DNA of 64,000 nucleotides, taken from Vibrio sp. HI00D65 (GTDB lineage: Bacteria; Pseudomonadota; Gammaproteobacteria; Enterobacterales; Vibrionaceae). Shown here one piece after another: positions 8,601 through 16,007 of this stretch. The first letter of the stretch is position 1. Every line of letters starts with the position of its first letter. Where the stretch lies: contig NZ_LWEH01000085.1 of NCBI RefSeq assembly GCF_001635455.1, positions 62,001 to 126,000 on the forward strand. Reading direction: 5' to 3'. The notes beneath the pieces were generated by a model, which was given only the letters and a program-made list of their open reading frames with translations, was not told where the DNA came from and made no database searches. The translations under genes and the position numbers were made by a program.

Positions 8601-9972
8601 CATCATTGTCTTTAGAAAGTAGGCTAATTACTCGCAAGTACCCTGAATACTGTCCTTGAAGAAGCGGTGATGCTAGATACAAAGAGAGCATTGCAGAGTC
8701 AACTTGCCCTTTATCAACCGCCTCTAATACTCGCTCAACCGAGTCATACTTTTTTATTGGGCAAGCTTCGCAGTAACGCTTGGCCAATTGGGAGCCAACG
8801 CTATCGTCAGTAGTACCAATAATAGCGTTCTGAGAAAGCTCACCAAACACATTGACCTTGTTACTATCGCTTTTACCAATCAGCGCCCACGGCTCAACCA
8901 TAAAAGGTTTTGAGTAAAGGTGACGATCGTCCACACCAGCAAAAGGAGTCGCTTTAGTATGGATCAGGGGTAGAGAAACCGTTTGTAAGTCGTTCCCTTC
9001 GATACCGAAGTCATTTTCAAAAATGAAATTTAGACCAGTAAGTCGAGAGATCTCATTCAAGATATCAATAGAAATACCATCAGGCTGCCCTTCACTGTTC
9101 ACAAATGAAATCGGCTTTGAATCACGAATGTACGACACATAGATATTGGGGTTCAGTGATAGGTATTGCTGCTCTTTTTCCGTCAATAACAACTTATTTT
9201 TGCTAACAACCAGTAATAGACGCCTTTGTATTTCGTTTAACCATTTCTTATGGATATTAACGATTTGATTAGGCTTATCTTGGTTAATTGAAGTATTGAT
9301 GATGTTCAATAGCTTCCTATTTTCAGGAGTATCAAGAAAAGCGATAACGTAGTTATTCAGAGGCAAGCCATCATGTAAATTCACAGACAGCGATGCATCA
9401 TAGGGGCTATTCATCAACTTACTGTGTAACAACACGCCATCATCCACAACTGCGAGAACTTTCTCACGTGCAACAGCGGCTATCGCATCCTGATATGATG
9501 AGTATGATTTAAATGAAGAAAACGGAAGTAAGGACTTTACAGACGATGCATTGCTCGAGTTTTCAAAGTATGCAAGCTTGCGTCCTTTCATGAGCAAATG
9601 ACTCTCGATAGGTTCGCTGCTCAAACTGATCATTCGGCTCGATAAAATCGGTTTCGAGTAGATAACACCACCACTTGAAACATTTTGTTCTGCCGTGATG
9701 ATGGCGTCCACGTCACCCGTTTTTAGCATATTGTTAAGTTCAGACGGTGACTGGTAACCAACAAACTCTACACCATCAAGTCCATCTTTCACGTAGAAAT
9801 CAACTAAGTCCGGCAATAAACCCGAAACCTCTCCTTGTTGTGATTGAGCATAAGGAGCAAAATCTGAGATTTGAGTTCCCAGTTGAATTGATTCATCAGC
9901 TTGTGCTTTGTGTGATGCGAAAAACACCAATGTAATCAAAGAAAATAACTGAAAGAAAAAGATACGGTACAT
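5698..9972 (-). CDS. BvgS-like unorthodox hybrid sensor kinase
   Basis: This 1424-residue membrane kinase has a signal peptide (1-25) and two tandem periplasmic Venus-flytrap domains of the SBP_bac_3 type (about 28-250 and 265-500). A TM helix follows (508-530), then two PAS-like regions (about 550-655 and 675-785). The HisKA domain has H812 in NMSHEIRTP and is followed by a HATPase with GGSGLGL. A degenerate receiver-like stretch (1040-1140) lacks the acidic pocket. The working receiver has D1225 (ITDCHMPEMDG), and a C-terminal Hpt carries H1369 (HKMKGAAK). The order matches BvgS/EvgS: His-Asp-His relay, then output to a separate regulator, here the REC-EAL protein 14 bp downstream. The ligand is unknown; flytraps of this type often bind amino acids or related solutes. 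Confidence 0.92.
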   Translation of the reverse strand: MYRIFFFQLFSLITLVFFASHKAQADESIQLGTQISDFAPYAQSQQGEVSGLLPDLVDFYVKDGLDGVEFVGYQSPSELNNMLKTGDVDAIITAEQNVSSGGVIYSKPILSSRMISLSSEPIESHLLMKGRKLAYFENSSNASSVKSLLPFSSFKSYSSYQDAIAAVAREKVLAVVDDGVLLHSKLMNSPYDASLSVNLHDGLPLNNYVIAFLDTPENRKLLNIINTSINQDKPNQIVNIHKKWLNEIQRRLLLVVSKNKLLLTEKEQQYLSLNPNIYVSYIRDSKPISFVNSEGQPDGISIDILNEISRLTGLNFIFENDFGIEGNDLQTVSLPLIHTKATPFAGVDDRHLYSKPFMVEPWALIGKSDSNKVNVFGELSQNAIIGTTDDSVGSQLAKRYCEACPIKKYDSVERVLEAVDKGQVDSAMLSLYLASPLLQGQYSGYLRVISLLSKDNDVPVAYSVEADQEILGNIINKALFAIPHHKFQQIKKNWLDVSYESGVDTKDVILGAAILISVASVLIMAIMAWSWKLSREVEDRKRAESALKHQVEFERSLLNAMPFPIVVRDLDNQLVSFNSVARALKDFDLIEAAIINNPDEDAMIHKGNVLPRLEKEVVSPFGSKHYAYWKCPYISNGNIEGSVTILDDLTELYEAKKIAKSADDRVQKLANNLHGAVIQHIQPKRSLHDIEFVFISNGIEELLGLTPSQLRRSPTSFFAPLNAKDRRTLIRKIRCGNKDGKLSLDIGVNIENQNRWLNLQSKISDRGDYYEWDSVLTDITELKQQQGELTQARQSAIAATEAKSRFLANMSHEIRTPLGGIVSLLELSEQYEVGHEVQKIHTTLSQSANNLLHIVNDILDFSKIEAGKLTLDYQPASLDTLTLRVIQLQARQAHAKGLQFKFWRDPELKDSVLMDDIRLGQVLNNLLSNAIKFTEHGTVGLTTKLVSQNDGQQQVCFEVFDSGIGISEEHIRNLFRPFVQADEGTTRKYGGSGLGLTISKQLIEQMGGTLNVTSKVNLGSTFTISVPLTSLDDNQYQDMTGKVALLTKTFMQHQELESYLTSWGIKVIAKSVQTTKELAHWVETIEPGFVFVPHELAQSMDSPDESVHFICLSEHGMLSPALCKLGWNLSANPLLPSQLRHCLSNNPTFVEEVVKEENNLRLSTESRESAMENNRLILIAEDHPINQQIIIKQIEQLGFHADMVDNGREALAVLDKQDYGLLITDCHMPEMDGYELTKQIRSKEQSYNIPRLPIIALTANAVKGENDKCFEIGMDDFLSKPTKLKVIGDTINKHLMRGTPAVSPLVANDASVETSLAPIDIQNLMELFGDQDLIEQIIKDFILSHCSDLPLLLAACESESLDEIKQVVHKMKGAAKMVGSTELAEQLQQLEDASANQRGGYLEYFHEVERLTQKLQSFYTTYAQ

Positions 9973-9980
9973 GATAAACC

Positions 9981-10014
9981 TGACGTTATAGCAGCAGCGT
10001 GCTTTATAACGTCA
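9981..10014 (-). promoter_or_regulatory. Perfect hairpin/inverted repeat beside the kinase start
   Basis: TGACGTTATA (9981-9990) and TATAACGTCA (10005-10014) form a perfect 10-bp inverted repeat with a 14-nt loop, ending 8 bases before the start codon at 9972. On the transcript the stem abuts the likely Shine-Dalgarno (CAGG), so it could limit ribosome access. As DNA it could be an operator. Confidence 0.55.
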
Positions 10015-10420
10015 ACTTCACAGCTATTCAGCAAGTAGCGTTAAACAAAATATTGATAATGTTTAATAAGCTAACCTCTCCCCCATGCAGTAAGAGTTTT
10101 CGCATGCTGATATAATACACTCGTCTACTTTCGGCAGTTCCTCAAATTGAAACTCTTCAGCTTACGCATGAATCAAATCTCAATTGGCTAATCACCAAGA
10201 CTAATACCCTAAAAAAGCTTTTCGATATGGGAACGAATCAGTTTGACTCAACAACAGCGCATTAATTCTCAAATTGAAGGCGAAAATTGCCCCTCAAAAT
10301 AAAACTATTACTTAGCAGCTACGTATTGTCTCGTGAGAACAGAGAACACAGACATTTAACTAATTGAAAAAGTGACTATTTCAATTTGGTACGGGAAATG
10401 TTCCGGAAAACTAGACAAAA
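10015..10420. other. Intergenic region, no gene seen
   Basis: This is the bulk of a 541-bp gap (9973-10513) between the divergent kinase and the small plus-strand gene. I see no convincing ORF, tRNA or terminator. It contains an inverted repeat TTAAACA (10041-10047) / TGTTTAA (10060-10066), about 70-95 bp upstream of the kinase start, which may be an operator. The right part leads into a sigma-54-like promoter. Confidence 0.5.
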
Positions 10421-10436
10421 TGGCATTTGATTTGCT
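10421..10436 (+). promoter_or_regulatory. Candidate sigma-54 promoter
   Basis: TGGCATTTGATTTGCT fits the -24/-12 pattern TGGCAC-N5-TTGCW, with the exact GG-N10-GC spacing. It lies 78 bp before the start of the small gene at 10514, which leaves room for a leader of about 65 nt. Enhancer sites were not identified. Confidence 0.5.
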
Positions 10437-10513
10437 TTGTCATAGATAACCCAACCAATATACAGCAGGTTGCACTAATTATTACCACTGCAGCTTGTCA
10501 CGGAGGATAGGCT

Positions 10514-10762
10514 ATGACCTTACGAAGACATACGTATTACGGCTTGATTCACCACGGGATAAAAACCTTATTAATGGATAGAGTTGGTCATTTCACTGAG
10601 CGTGAATATCATGAGTATCTTGACCTAACGACCGGAAAATCCACCTGCTTCGCGATGAGTGAACAAGAATTAGAGAACACTTTAGACAATCTCAAGAGCG
10701 AAGGTTATCTAGAAGATATCAAGAAGCTGATCCCTCGCTACCAAACGTCATCGACGCGTTGA
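10514..10762 (+). CDS. Small protein resembling phage Mu Gp16 (DUF1018-like)
   Basis: This 82-residue protein has a strong ribosome binding site (GGAGG, 7 nt before ATG). Residues 29-66 ([20 protein letters not shown], then LDNLKSEGY) follow the pattern of Gp16/DUF1018 proteins: 'YR.LL...TGK.S..DLT..EL..VLD.LK..G'. In Mu-like phages this family is regulatory, with unclear biochemistry. No other phage gene is nearby, so this would be a domesticated or independently used member. The similarity is pattern-based and moderate. A sigma-54-like promoter lies upstream, suggesting conditional expression. Confidence 0.6.
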   Translation: MTLRRHTYYGLIHHGIKTLLMDRVGHFTEREYHEYLDLTTGKSTCFAMSEQELENTLDNLKSEGYLEDIKKLIPRYQTSSTR

Positions 10763-10871
10763 AATTCTGCTGGCTTCAATCAATTTAATACCCAACTGTC
10801 TCGGGCTGTTTTGCATCGAGGCAATTTTGGTTAGACTGTCGGTAACTCAACTAACCGGATACTCAGTCCAC

Positions 10872-11450
10872 ATGAAACAAATTCTTGACTTCATCCCTCT
10901 CATCATTTTTTTCGCGCTGTACAAGATGTACGACATCTATACGGCTACCGGGGCATTGATTGTCGCTTCTGCACTTCAAATCGTTTTGACGTACTTCATC
11001 TACAAAAAAGTAGAAAAAATGCAGATGATAACGTTTCTGATGGTCGCAGCATTTGGTGGAATGACTATATTCTTACACGACGACAACTTCATTAAATGGA
11101 AAGTCACGATCGTCTATGCCTTATTTTCTATTGGCCTAACCGCAAGCCACCTTATGGGGAAACCTGCGATTAAAGGCATGTTGGGCAAAGAGATTACACT
11201 TCCGGAAGCGGTGTGGAGCAAGATCAACTGGGCTTGGACATTCTTCTTCACCCTATGCGCAATCATCAACGTGTATGTTGCTTTTAACCTACCATTGGAT
11301 GTGTGGGTCAACTTCAAGGTGTTTGGCCTGCTAATAGCAACATTACTATTCACACTGCTAACGGGTTTATACATCTACAAGCATTTACCAAAAGAACAAC
11401 TACAAAAAGAGCAGCAAGAACTAACTGATAAAAATACTAACGAGAAGTAA
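10872..11450 (+). CDS. yciB: YciB/IspZ family inner-membrane septation protein
   Basis: This 192-residue polytopic membrane protein has about five to six TM helices, the family opening [20 protein letters not shown], and the conserved WxxxN..W region ([14 protein letters not shown]). YciB proteins take part in envelope maintenance and cell division; the exact activity is not settled. The frame is open 15 codons upstream, but the Met at 10872 matches the family N-terminus. A charged C-terminal tail ([14 protein letters not shown]) makes it slightly longer than the E. coli protein. It is followed by a good terminator and then yciA, a neighbour also in enterics. Confidence 0.93.
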   Translation: MKQILDFIPLIIFFALYKMYDIYTATGALIVASALQIVLTYFIYKKVEKMQMITFLMVAAFGGMTIFLHDDNFIKWKVTIVYALFSIGLTASHLMGKPAIKGMLGKEITLPEAVWSKINWAWTFFFTLCAIINVYVAFNLPLDVWVNFKVFGLLIATLLFTLLTGLYIYKHLPKEQLQKEQQELTDKNTNEK

Positions 11451-11510
11451 CCCCAAGGGGTGAGTCCTCATTCCGTTTTTGTTACAATTCTTGTCAATAT
11501 GCTATACCTA

Positions 11511-11552
11511 GCGGCCAATGATACTCGTGATCATTGGCCGTTGGTTTTTTTG
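11511..11552 (+). terminator. Rho-independent terminator after yciB
   Basis: CGGCCAATGAT (11512-11522) pairs with ATCATTGGCCG (11530-11540), an 11-bp stem with a 7-nt loop, followed by TTGGTTTTTTT. Confidence 0.9.
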
Positions 11553-11714
11553 TGTTGCGGACACTGGTCAAAATAAAGCCTATTATTTAATGTAAATCGC
11601 ACTAAATTATTGGCTATCTGATCTCTGTTGTTCATTGCGCTCGTTTGCAAATGCGCTTCACCAACCAACACTTCTGTTTTTATTTAGATAATCAATACCA
11701 CCAAGAGTACAACA

Positions 11715-12113
11715 ATGACGATTCAATCAACTTTGAACCCAATTGGTTCCCTACTTCTTCGCACATTAGCGATGCCTTCTGATACCAATGCAGCAGGTCA
11801 AATCTTCGGTGGTTGGATAATGTCTCAGCTCGACCTGGCCGGCGGCATCTTGGCCAAAGAGATCTCTAACGGCAAGATAGTTACCGTGTCAGTATCGAGC
11901 ATTGAATTCAAGCAACCCGTATCCGTTGGTGACGTGGTATGTGTTTATGGCGATTGCACTAAGATTGGTCGTAGCTCGATGAATATCGACTTGGAAGTGT
12001 GGGTGAAACCGGTTCTGGATCACGGCATTGGCGACCGCTACAAGGTATGTGGTGCAACATTCAACTACGTAGCCGTTGATGAAAGTGGCAAGCCTCGAAC
12101 CATTAAAAAATAA
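11715..12113 (+). CDS. yciA: Acyl-CoA thioesterase YciA
   Basis: This 132-residue hotdog-fold cytoplasmic thioesterase hydrolyses a broad range of acyl-CoAs. The family signature is clear: 'RTLAMPSDTNAAGQIFGGWI', with the catalytic Asp/Asn region, then SQLDLAGG and the core 'VSVSSIEFKQPVSVGDVVC'. The length is normal for YciA. It stands between yciB and yciI, its usual company in gammaproteobacteria. It has its own leader after the yciB terminator, so it is probably transcribed separately. Confidence 0.95.
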   Translation: MTIQSTLNPIGSLLLRTLAMPSDTNAAGQIFGGWIMSQLDLAGGILAKEISNGKIVTVSVSSIEFKQPVSVGDVVCVYGDCTKIGRSSMNIDLEVWVKPVLDHGIGDRYKVCGATFNYVAVDESGKPRTIKK

Positions 12114-12130
12114 GCCAGCTTGCTTCGGGA

Positions 12131-12170
12131 ATGGTCTTTAGTCTCAACCAGTGAAACCACTAAAGACCAT
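12131..12170. repeat. 12-bp perfect inverted repeat without T-run
   Basis: ATGGTCTTTAGT (12131-12142) and ACTAAAGACCAT (12159-12170) form a perfect stem with a 16-nt loop shortly after yciA. No T-run follows, so it is either a weak terminator or a transcript-stabilising hairpin. Confidence 0.6.
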
Positions 12171-12300
12171 CCAAGTCTCTCGCACCAATTCACAATTTCT
12201 TATCATTAGCTCTTCCAATACCAATTAGTTCGCGTAAATTAGCAAGATAACTACTTTATAATCTCCCCAATGCAGTGAAGAAAAATAAGGATATGCCAAT

Positions 12301-12597
12301 ATGTGGTACGTGATTTTCTCTCAAGATGTCGAAAATTCATTAGAAAAACGCCTCAGTGTTCGCCCACAACACCTAGAACGCCTACAAACACTTCACGATG
12401 AAGGCCGACTATTAACAGCGGGTCCAATGCCAGCGATTGATTCAGATAACCCAGGCGAAGCTGGTTTCACAGGTTCAACGGTAATCGCTGAGTTTAACTC
12501 TTTAGAAGACGCACAGGCATGGGCAGACGCAGATCCGTATATCGAAGCTGGCGTCTACCAAAATGTCATCGTAAAGCCATTCAAAAAAGTATTTTAA
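12301..12597 (+). CDS. yciI: YciI-like protein
   Basis: This 98-residue protein is a small ferredoxin-like-fold member of the YCII family. Family features are [15 protein letters not shown], a conserved His/Asp pair in '[19 protein letters not shown]', and '[18 protein letters not shown]'. The biochemical role is not firmly established. A TAAGGA element precedes the ATG. The next gene starts one base after its stop codon, so the two are almost certainly cotranscribed and probably translationally coupled. Confidence 0.93.
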   Translation: MWYVIFSQDVENSLEKRLSVRPQHLERLQTLHDEGRLLTAGPMPAIDSDNPGEAGFTGSTVIAEFNSLEDAQAWADADPYIEAGVYQNVIVKPFKKVF

Positions 12598-12598
12598 C

Positions 12599-12994
12599 GT
12601 GAAAAAATGGATTATCGCCTCACTGACAGCTGCTCTGCTTGCAGGCTGCGCTTCAAGTGAGCAAGACCAGCAAAGACAACTCGAGATGATGGCGCAGCAC
12701 CGTGCTGGCGTATTATCTGCGGGCCTGCCGATTGAGTATGGTCCACTATCAGTTATGCGAGTTCTGGCGAAAAACACCGTGATAGAAATCATGATGATTT
12801 ACAACCAAGATGCTAAAGGTGCTAAGCCTTTAAACCAAGTTGTCGATATGAGTGTGAATAGCTACTGTACTAACTCAGAAGTAAGAGTAAACCTAGACAT
12901 GGGCTTGGCTTACAACATCAAGATCCGTAACACACGCGGACAACTGATGGTTGAGAAGCTGATAAGCAAAGATACTTGTCAGATCGCCAATTAA
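12599..12994 (+). CDS. Putative type II secretion pilotin lipoprotein (GspS-beta/AspS-like)
   Basis: This 131-residue lipoprotein has a GTG start and an N-terminal lipobox (LLAGC, Cys17). The mature domain contains two widely spaced cysteines (SYCTNSE and KDTCQ) that could form a disulphide. The pattern 'GLPIEYGPLSVMR…VNSYCTN…IKIRNTRGQLMV' resembles the Vibrio-type pilotin that carries the GspD secretin to the outer membrane. The similarity is from memory and not checked. No other type II secretion gene is in the window; pilotin genes of this type are typically unlinked. The gene starts one base after yciI. Confidence 0.6.
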   Translation: MKKWIIASLTAALLAGCASSEQDQQRQLEMMAQHRAGVLSAGLPIEYGPLSVMRVLAKNTVIEIMMIYNQDAKGAKPLNQVVDMSVNSYCTNSEVRVNLDMGLAYNIKIRNTRGQLMVEKLISKDTCQIAN

Positions 12995-13022
12995 GGTTAG
13001 AGATTCGAACAAATATGAACGT

Positions 13023-13054
13023 CAAAGCCTCGCAGTAGCGAGGCTTTTTGTTTT
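13023..13054 (+). terminator. Rho-independent terminator
   Basis: AAAGCCTCGC and GCGAGGCTTT pair around a short AGTA loop, followed by a T-run. It ends the yciI-pilotin unit and lies between that unit and the convergent metE remnant. Confidence 0.88.
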
Positions 13055-13077
13055 GAGTCATCTAGCTCTTGTGATAG

Positions 13078-13518
13078 TTAAGCTTCTGCTGACTCCCACT
13101 TTTTACGCAACTCCTTAGTCGCGGAGACTAGGTTAGTCAGTGCTGTTTCTGCGCAATTGCAAGTCTTTAGGCTACAATTTGTGTTTGCCCATCAGCGTTC
13201 TGTCGGGATCTTCTCAGCTGCTTTCTTAAACAGACCAATAATCCACTCTTGTGGTGGAATGTTTGGCGAGTGAATATCGTAAACAGTTGAGCCAATCGCA
13301 TTCGGGTAGTTGAATTATTCAAACGCTTTAAGCAGTTCCATGTTCGAACGAGACGTCTCAATAGTAATCACATCAGCATCTAATGCGGCCACTGAATCAA
13401 TGATTTCGTTGAACTCGCTGTAAAACATGTGGGTCTGAATTTGAGTTCGCGTTTTTCGCAGATACATAGGTAGCCAAGAATATGCGTTGTTGTGGTCATG
13501 AACCGATTCCTTATTCAA
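13078..13518 (-). pseudogene. metE: Remnant of metE (cobalamin-independent methionine synthase), C-terminal part
   Basis: The frame read on the minus strand matches the last 130-145 codons of Met[41 protein letters not shown], then [14 protein letters not shown] and KIPTER. Two in-frame stops break it: TAA after LLKAFE (13315-13317) and TGA after KIPTER, in place of the Leu normally following. The HMC zinc-ligand motif reads HMF, and the conserved NPDCGLKTR region reads NTNCSLKTC. Roughly the first 600 codons are missing, because only about 250 bp separate the fragment from metR. The gene cannot encode a working enzyme. Its position and orientation opposite metR are those of an ancestral metR-metE pair. 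Confidence 0.9.
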
Positions 13519-13767
13519 TAATTATTAGGGCCTGTTGAAAATTGCGCTTTTCAAAAAGGCGTCTGGATGGCTAAACCATCTGTTGAATCAGCTCGACGAA
13601 CAACGTCCAAATATTCATCTTGTTTATTAAAAATATTCATCACCAGCGAGTCAGAGATGAACATGGCCAAATCCATCTAGACATCTAGACGTTTACAAAT
13701 GATAAAAAAACCCGTAGGGTAATTATTAAGAAATATTGAATTGGCTTAGGGAATATGAGGAAGACTC
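13519..13767. other. Deletion scar and metR upstream region
   Basis: This gap holds what is left between the metE fragment and metR. A 41-codon minus-strand frame (13551-13676) is present but not recognised. At 13755-13769 the palindrome ATGAG-N5-CTCAT overlaps the metR start codon and resembles in form, not sequence, the TGAA-N5-TTCA site bound by MetR. Confidence 0.4.
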
Positions 13768-14679
13768 ATGATAGAGCTTAAACATCTGCGAACCTTGACG
13801 ACCTTAAGAGATAGCGGTTCACTCACAGCAACAGCAACCTCTCTTCACCTGACTCAGTCTGCGCTTTCTCATCAATTGAAGGATCTAGAGGCGCGTATTG
13901 GTGGGCAGTTGTTCCTACGCAAAACTCGGCCAGTAAAGTTCACCTCAGAGGGTGAGATCTTACTTAAGCTCGCCGATGAGATTCAGCCAAGAATCGCTAA
14001 AGCAGAGAATGAGCTCGCGAGTCTGAAAGAGGATGTGAATGGTCGCCTCCATATGGCGATCGAGTGTCACTCATGTTTTCAATGGTTAATGCCTGCTTTG
14101 AAAGAGTATCAAGTTGCTTGGCCAAGCGTGACTCTCGATTTCTCATCCGGTTTTGGCTTTGAACCGCTACCCGCGCTAATGGCCGGCGAGTTGGACCTAG
14201 TGATCACCTCAGATATTCAGCCTCGATCTGAGATCCACTATGAGCCACTTTTCGATTTCGAGATGCGTTTGATCACGGCGATTAACTCTCCTCTAGCTGA
14301 GAAACCAAGTATTGATCCCCAAGATCTTAGTAATCTCACGATGCTTTCGTACCCGGTTCAAAAGCAGCGTTTAGATGTGGTGAAACACTTCTTGCAACCT
14401 GCAGGTATTGAACCGAAGAAATGGAAACAAGCAGACAACACCTTGATGTTAGTGCAAATGGTATCAGCCGGGTTAGGAGTTGCAGCCTTACCAAACTGGG
14501 CAATCAGTGAGTTTTCAAGACAAGGATTAATTGCTAGTAAGTCGCTGGGTAAAGGGCTTTCAAGAAGACTATTCGCCGCGGTGAGAAATTCAGAGAAAGA
14601 CAAGCGTTACCTGCAAGCATTCTTCAGCACAGCAAGGCAGCAGAGTAAGAGCCACCTAGATGGGATTGAAGTCGTTTAG
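13768..14679 (+). CDS. metR: LysR-type regulator MetR
   Basis: This 303-residue LysR regulator has a winged HTH at residues 1-60 (LTATATSLHLTQSALSHQLK) and an effector domain with MetR-specific blocks. These are AIECHSCFQWLMPAL, GELDLVITSDI, YPVQKQRLDVVKHFLQPAG and NTLMLVQMVSAGLGVAALP. MetR senses homocysteine and activates methionine synthase and related genes. GAGGAAG precedes the ATG. The normal divergent target metE is destroyed here, so the retained regulator must act elsewhere if it is functional, for example on metH or other methionine genes. Confidence 0.95.
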   Translation: MIELKHLRTLTTLRDSGSLTATATSLHLTQSALSHQLKDLEARIGGQLFLRKTRPVKFTSEGEILLKLADEIQPRIAKAENELASLKEDVNGRLHMAIECHSCFQWLMPALKEYQVAWPSVTLDFSSGFGFEPLPALMAGELDLVITSDIQPRSEIHYEPLFDFEMRLITAINSPLAEKPSIDPQDLSNLTMLSYPVQKQRLDVVKHFLQPAGIEPKKWKQADNTLMLVQMVSAGLGVAALPNWAISEFSRQGLIASKSLGKGLSRRLFAAVRNSEKDKRYLQAFFSTARQQSKSHLDGIEVV

Positions 14680-14709
14680 TCAGTTATTAGATCAGCAAGA
14701 CGTACAAAA

Positions 14710-14744
14710 ACAAAAAAGTCACAGATTACCTGTGACTTTTTAGA
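14710..14744. terminator. Bidirectional terminator
   Basis: AAAAGTCACAG and CTGTGACTTTTT pair around ATTAC, with an A-run on one side and a T-run on the other. It serves metR and the convergent DUF4250 gene. Confidence 0.88.
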
Positions 14745-14791
14745 TTCCGCAGCATTGGTTTCGCGATACCTGTTCATTCGCGAAACATAGA

Positions 14792-14992
14792 TTACCTTGC
14801 GTATGACTTAAATTGGTTCGTCAGTGGATCGTACTGATAGCCGAGCATGTCTAGCTTACCTACGACACTTTCTATATCCATTTCATACATGCTAATCAGT
14901 TCTTCAAAACTGTCGCATTCTAAGCGCAGTTTTTCATTCACTATTCCCAGCAAGATAATACTATCTAGGCTTTTGACGTTACTTAAATCCAT
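14792..14992 (-). CDS. DUF4250 family small protein
   Basis: This 66-residue protein is recognisable as DUF4250 from the pattern 'SIILLGIVNEKLRLECDSFE…LISMYEMD…LDMLGYQYDPLTNQF'. Members are short, cytoplasmic and without assigned function. Its spacing to the upstream membrane protein gene (98 bp) does not make an operon certain. Confidence 0.75.
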   Translation of the reverse strand: MDLSNVKSLDSIILLGIVNEKLRLECDSFEELISMYEMDIESVVGKLDMLGYQYDPLTNQFKSYAR

Positions 14993-15090
14993 CTCGTACT
15001 CCTTACGAACACTCTGACTAGAATTAAGTTTAGAACGCTTAATCGCCCCACGCTAAAAAACAGATCACACTTCTTAACTCACAGAAATGC

Positions 15091-15771
15091 TTACAGCGCC
15101 CAAACTGGTGTTAGGCCAACGACAGCAGCTAACAGCATCAGTAGTGACACCGTAAGTTGAACCTTCTCTGGCGTTTTAACAAACAGTAGGTGCCAGCACC
15201 ACACCACGATTGAAGATATAAGTAGTGCGAAGCTAAACAACAATGCTGAGATAACAGGTTCTAACTGAGCTTCAGAAAGTGAGTAAACGTTCACAACCGT
15301 CGCGAGTACTACCAGCATCCCTGTTAATACGCCTACAACCGGCAAAACACGGTGAAACGCTTGCAAACGCGTTCTTGCGATAGTCAGAAGTAGATGAGCA
15401 AACGCCGCACCTAGCAAAATCACCAGCAATAATGTTGCAATAATGCCGACCGTCGTTGATTGCTCAAATGCTTGGATAGCAACATAAGAAAGCGCCAAAC
15501 CACACGCTAAATACATCACCCAAGTCGGGCCCGAATCACGTGTTTTCTTAGTCTGAACTTGAGAATAGAAATAAAAGATTGCGAACACGACAAGAAACGC
15601 TTCGACTTTAATTGAAGCCACGGCCAGCCAAAGTACGCCAATCGCTGGTAGCATTTTATGGATACGACCACGTTGCCCTGGGCAAATATCACCCTTTACC
15701 AGAATCAAGATTAATATCAGTTGAGCTCCTAATAACATTGGAGCAAATTGCAGTAATAATGTTTCGACCAT
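15091..15771 (-). CDS. Integral membrane protein of unknown function
   Basis: This 226-residue protein has about seven predicted TM helices (near 10-26, 43-67, 84-101, 108-131, 142-163, 172-194 and 205-224) and very short loops. A small cysteine-containing loop (KGDICPGQRGRIHK) lies between the first two helices. No enzymatic motif is evident. It could be a Vibrionaceae-restricted membrane protein; I do not recognise a named family. Confidence 0.75.
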   Translation of the reverse strand: MVETLLLQFAPMLLGAQLILILILVKGDICPGQRGRIHKMLPAIGVLWLAVASIKVEAFLVVFAIFYFYSQVQTKKTRDSGPTWVMYLACGLALSYVAIQAFEQSTTVGIIATLLLVILLGAAFAHLLLTIARTRLQAFHRVLPVVGVLTGMLVVLATVVNVYSLSEAQLEPVISALLFSFALLISSIVVWCWHLLFVKTPEKVQLTVSLLMLLAAVVGLTPVWAL

Positions 15772-16007
15772 TGTGGATCTACTTATCTAGACTTATTTTC
15801 GCGAATAATATCAAAAACTGCTGCGAACACTAATCAAAATCACAAATTAGCGACGTTATTCAAGGCTTCAACTATGCTGTTGTTTGACTCTTTTGTCGTT
15901 TTATCAGCAAAATGACGAAAGACACCAAAACTAACAGGGGCATGTTCTACTGGCTAGTCAGGGCGCATGCCGCTATAATTCCCGCCTCAAAAATCAGAGG
16001 TCGAAAT

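Noticed and set aside
12131..12170. Terminator after yciA
   Set aside because: The stem is perfect, but there is no T-run on either strand, so it is kept only as an inverted repeat.
13528..13560. GGGCCTGTTGAAAA and nearby TTTTCAA, resembling a transposon end
   Set aside because: No second inverted repeat, target duplication or transposase was found, so an insertion sequence cannot be supported.
13551..13676. 41-codon minus-strand frame beside the metE remnant
   Set aside because: No recognised family, no good ribosome binding site, and it sits in a deletion scar; more likely random or decayed sequence.
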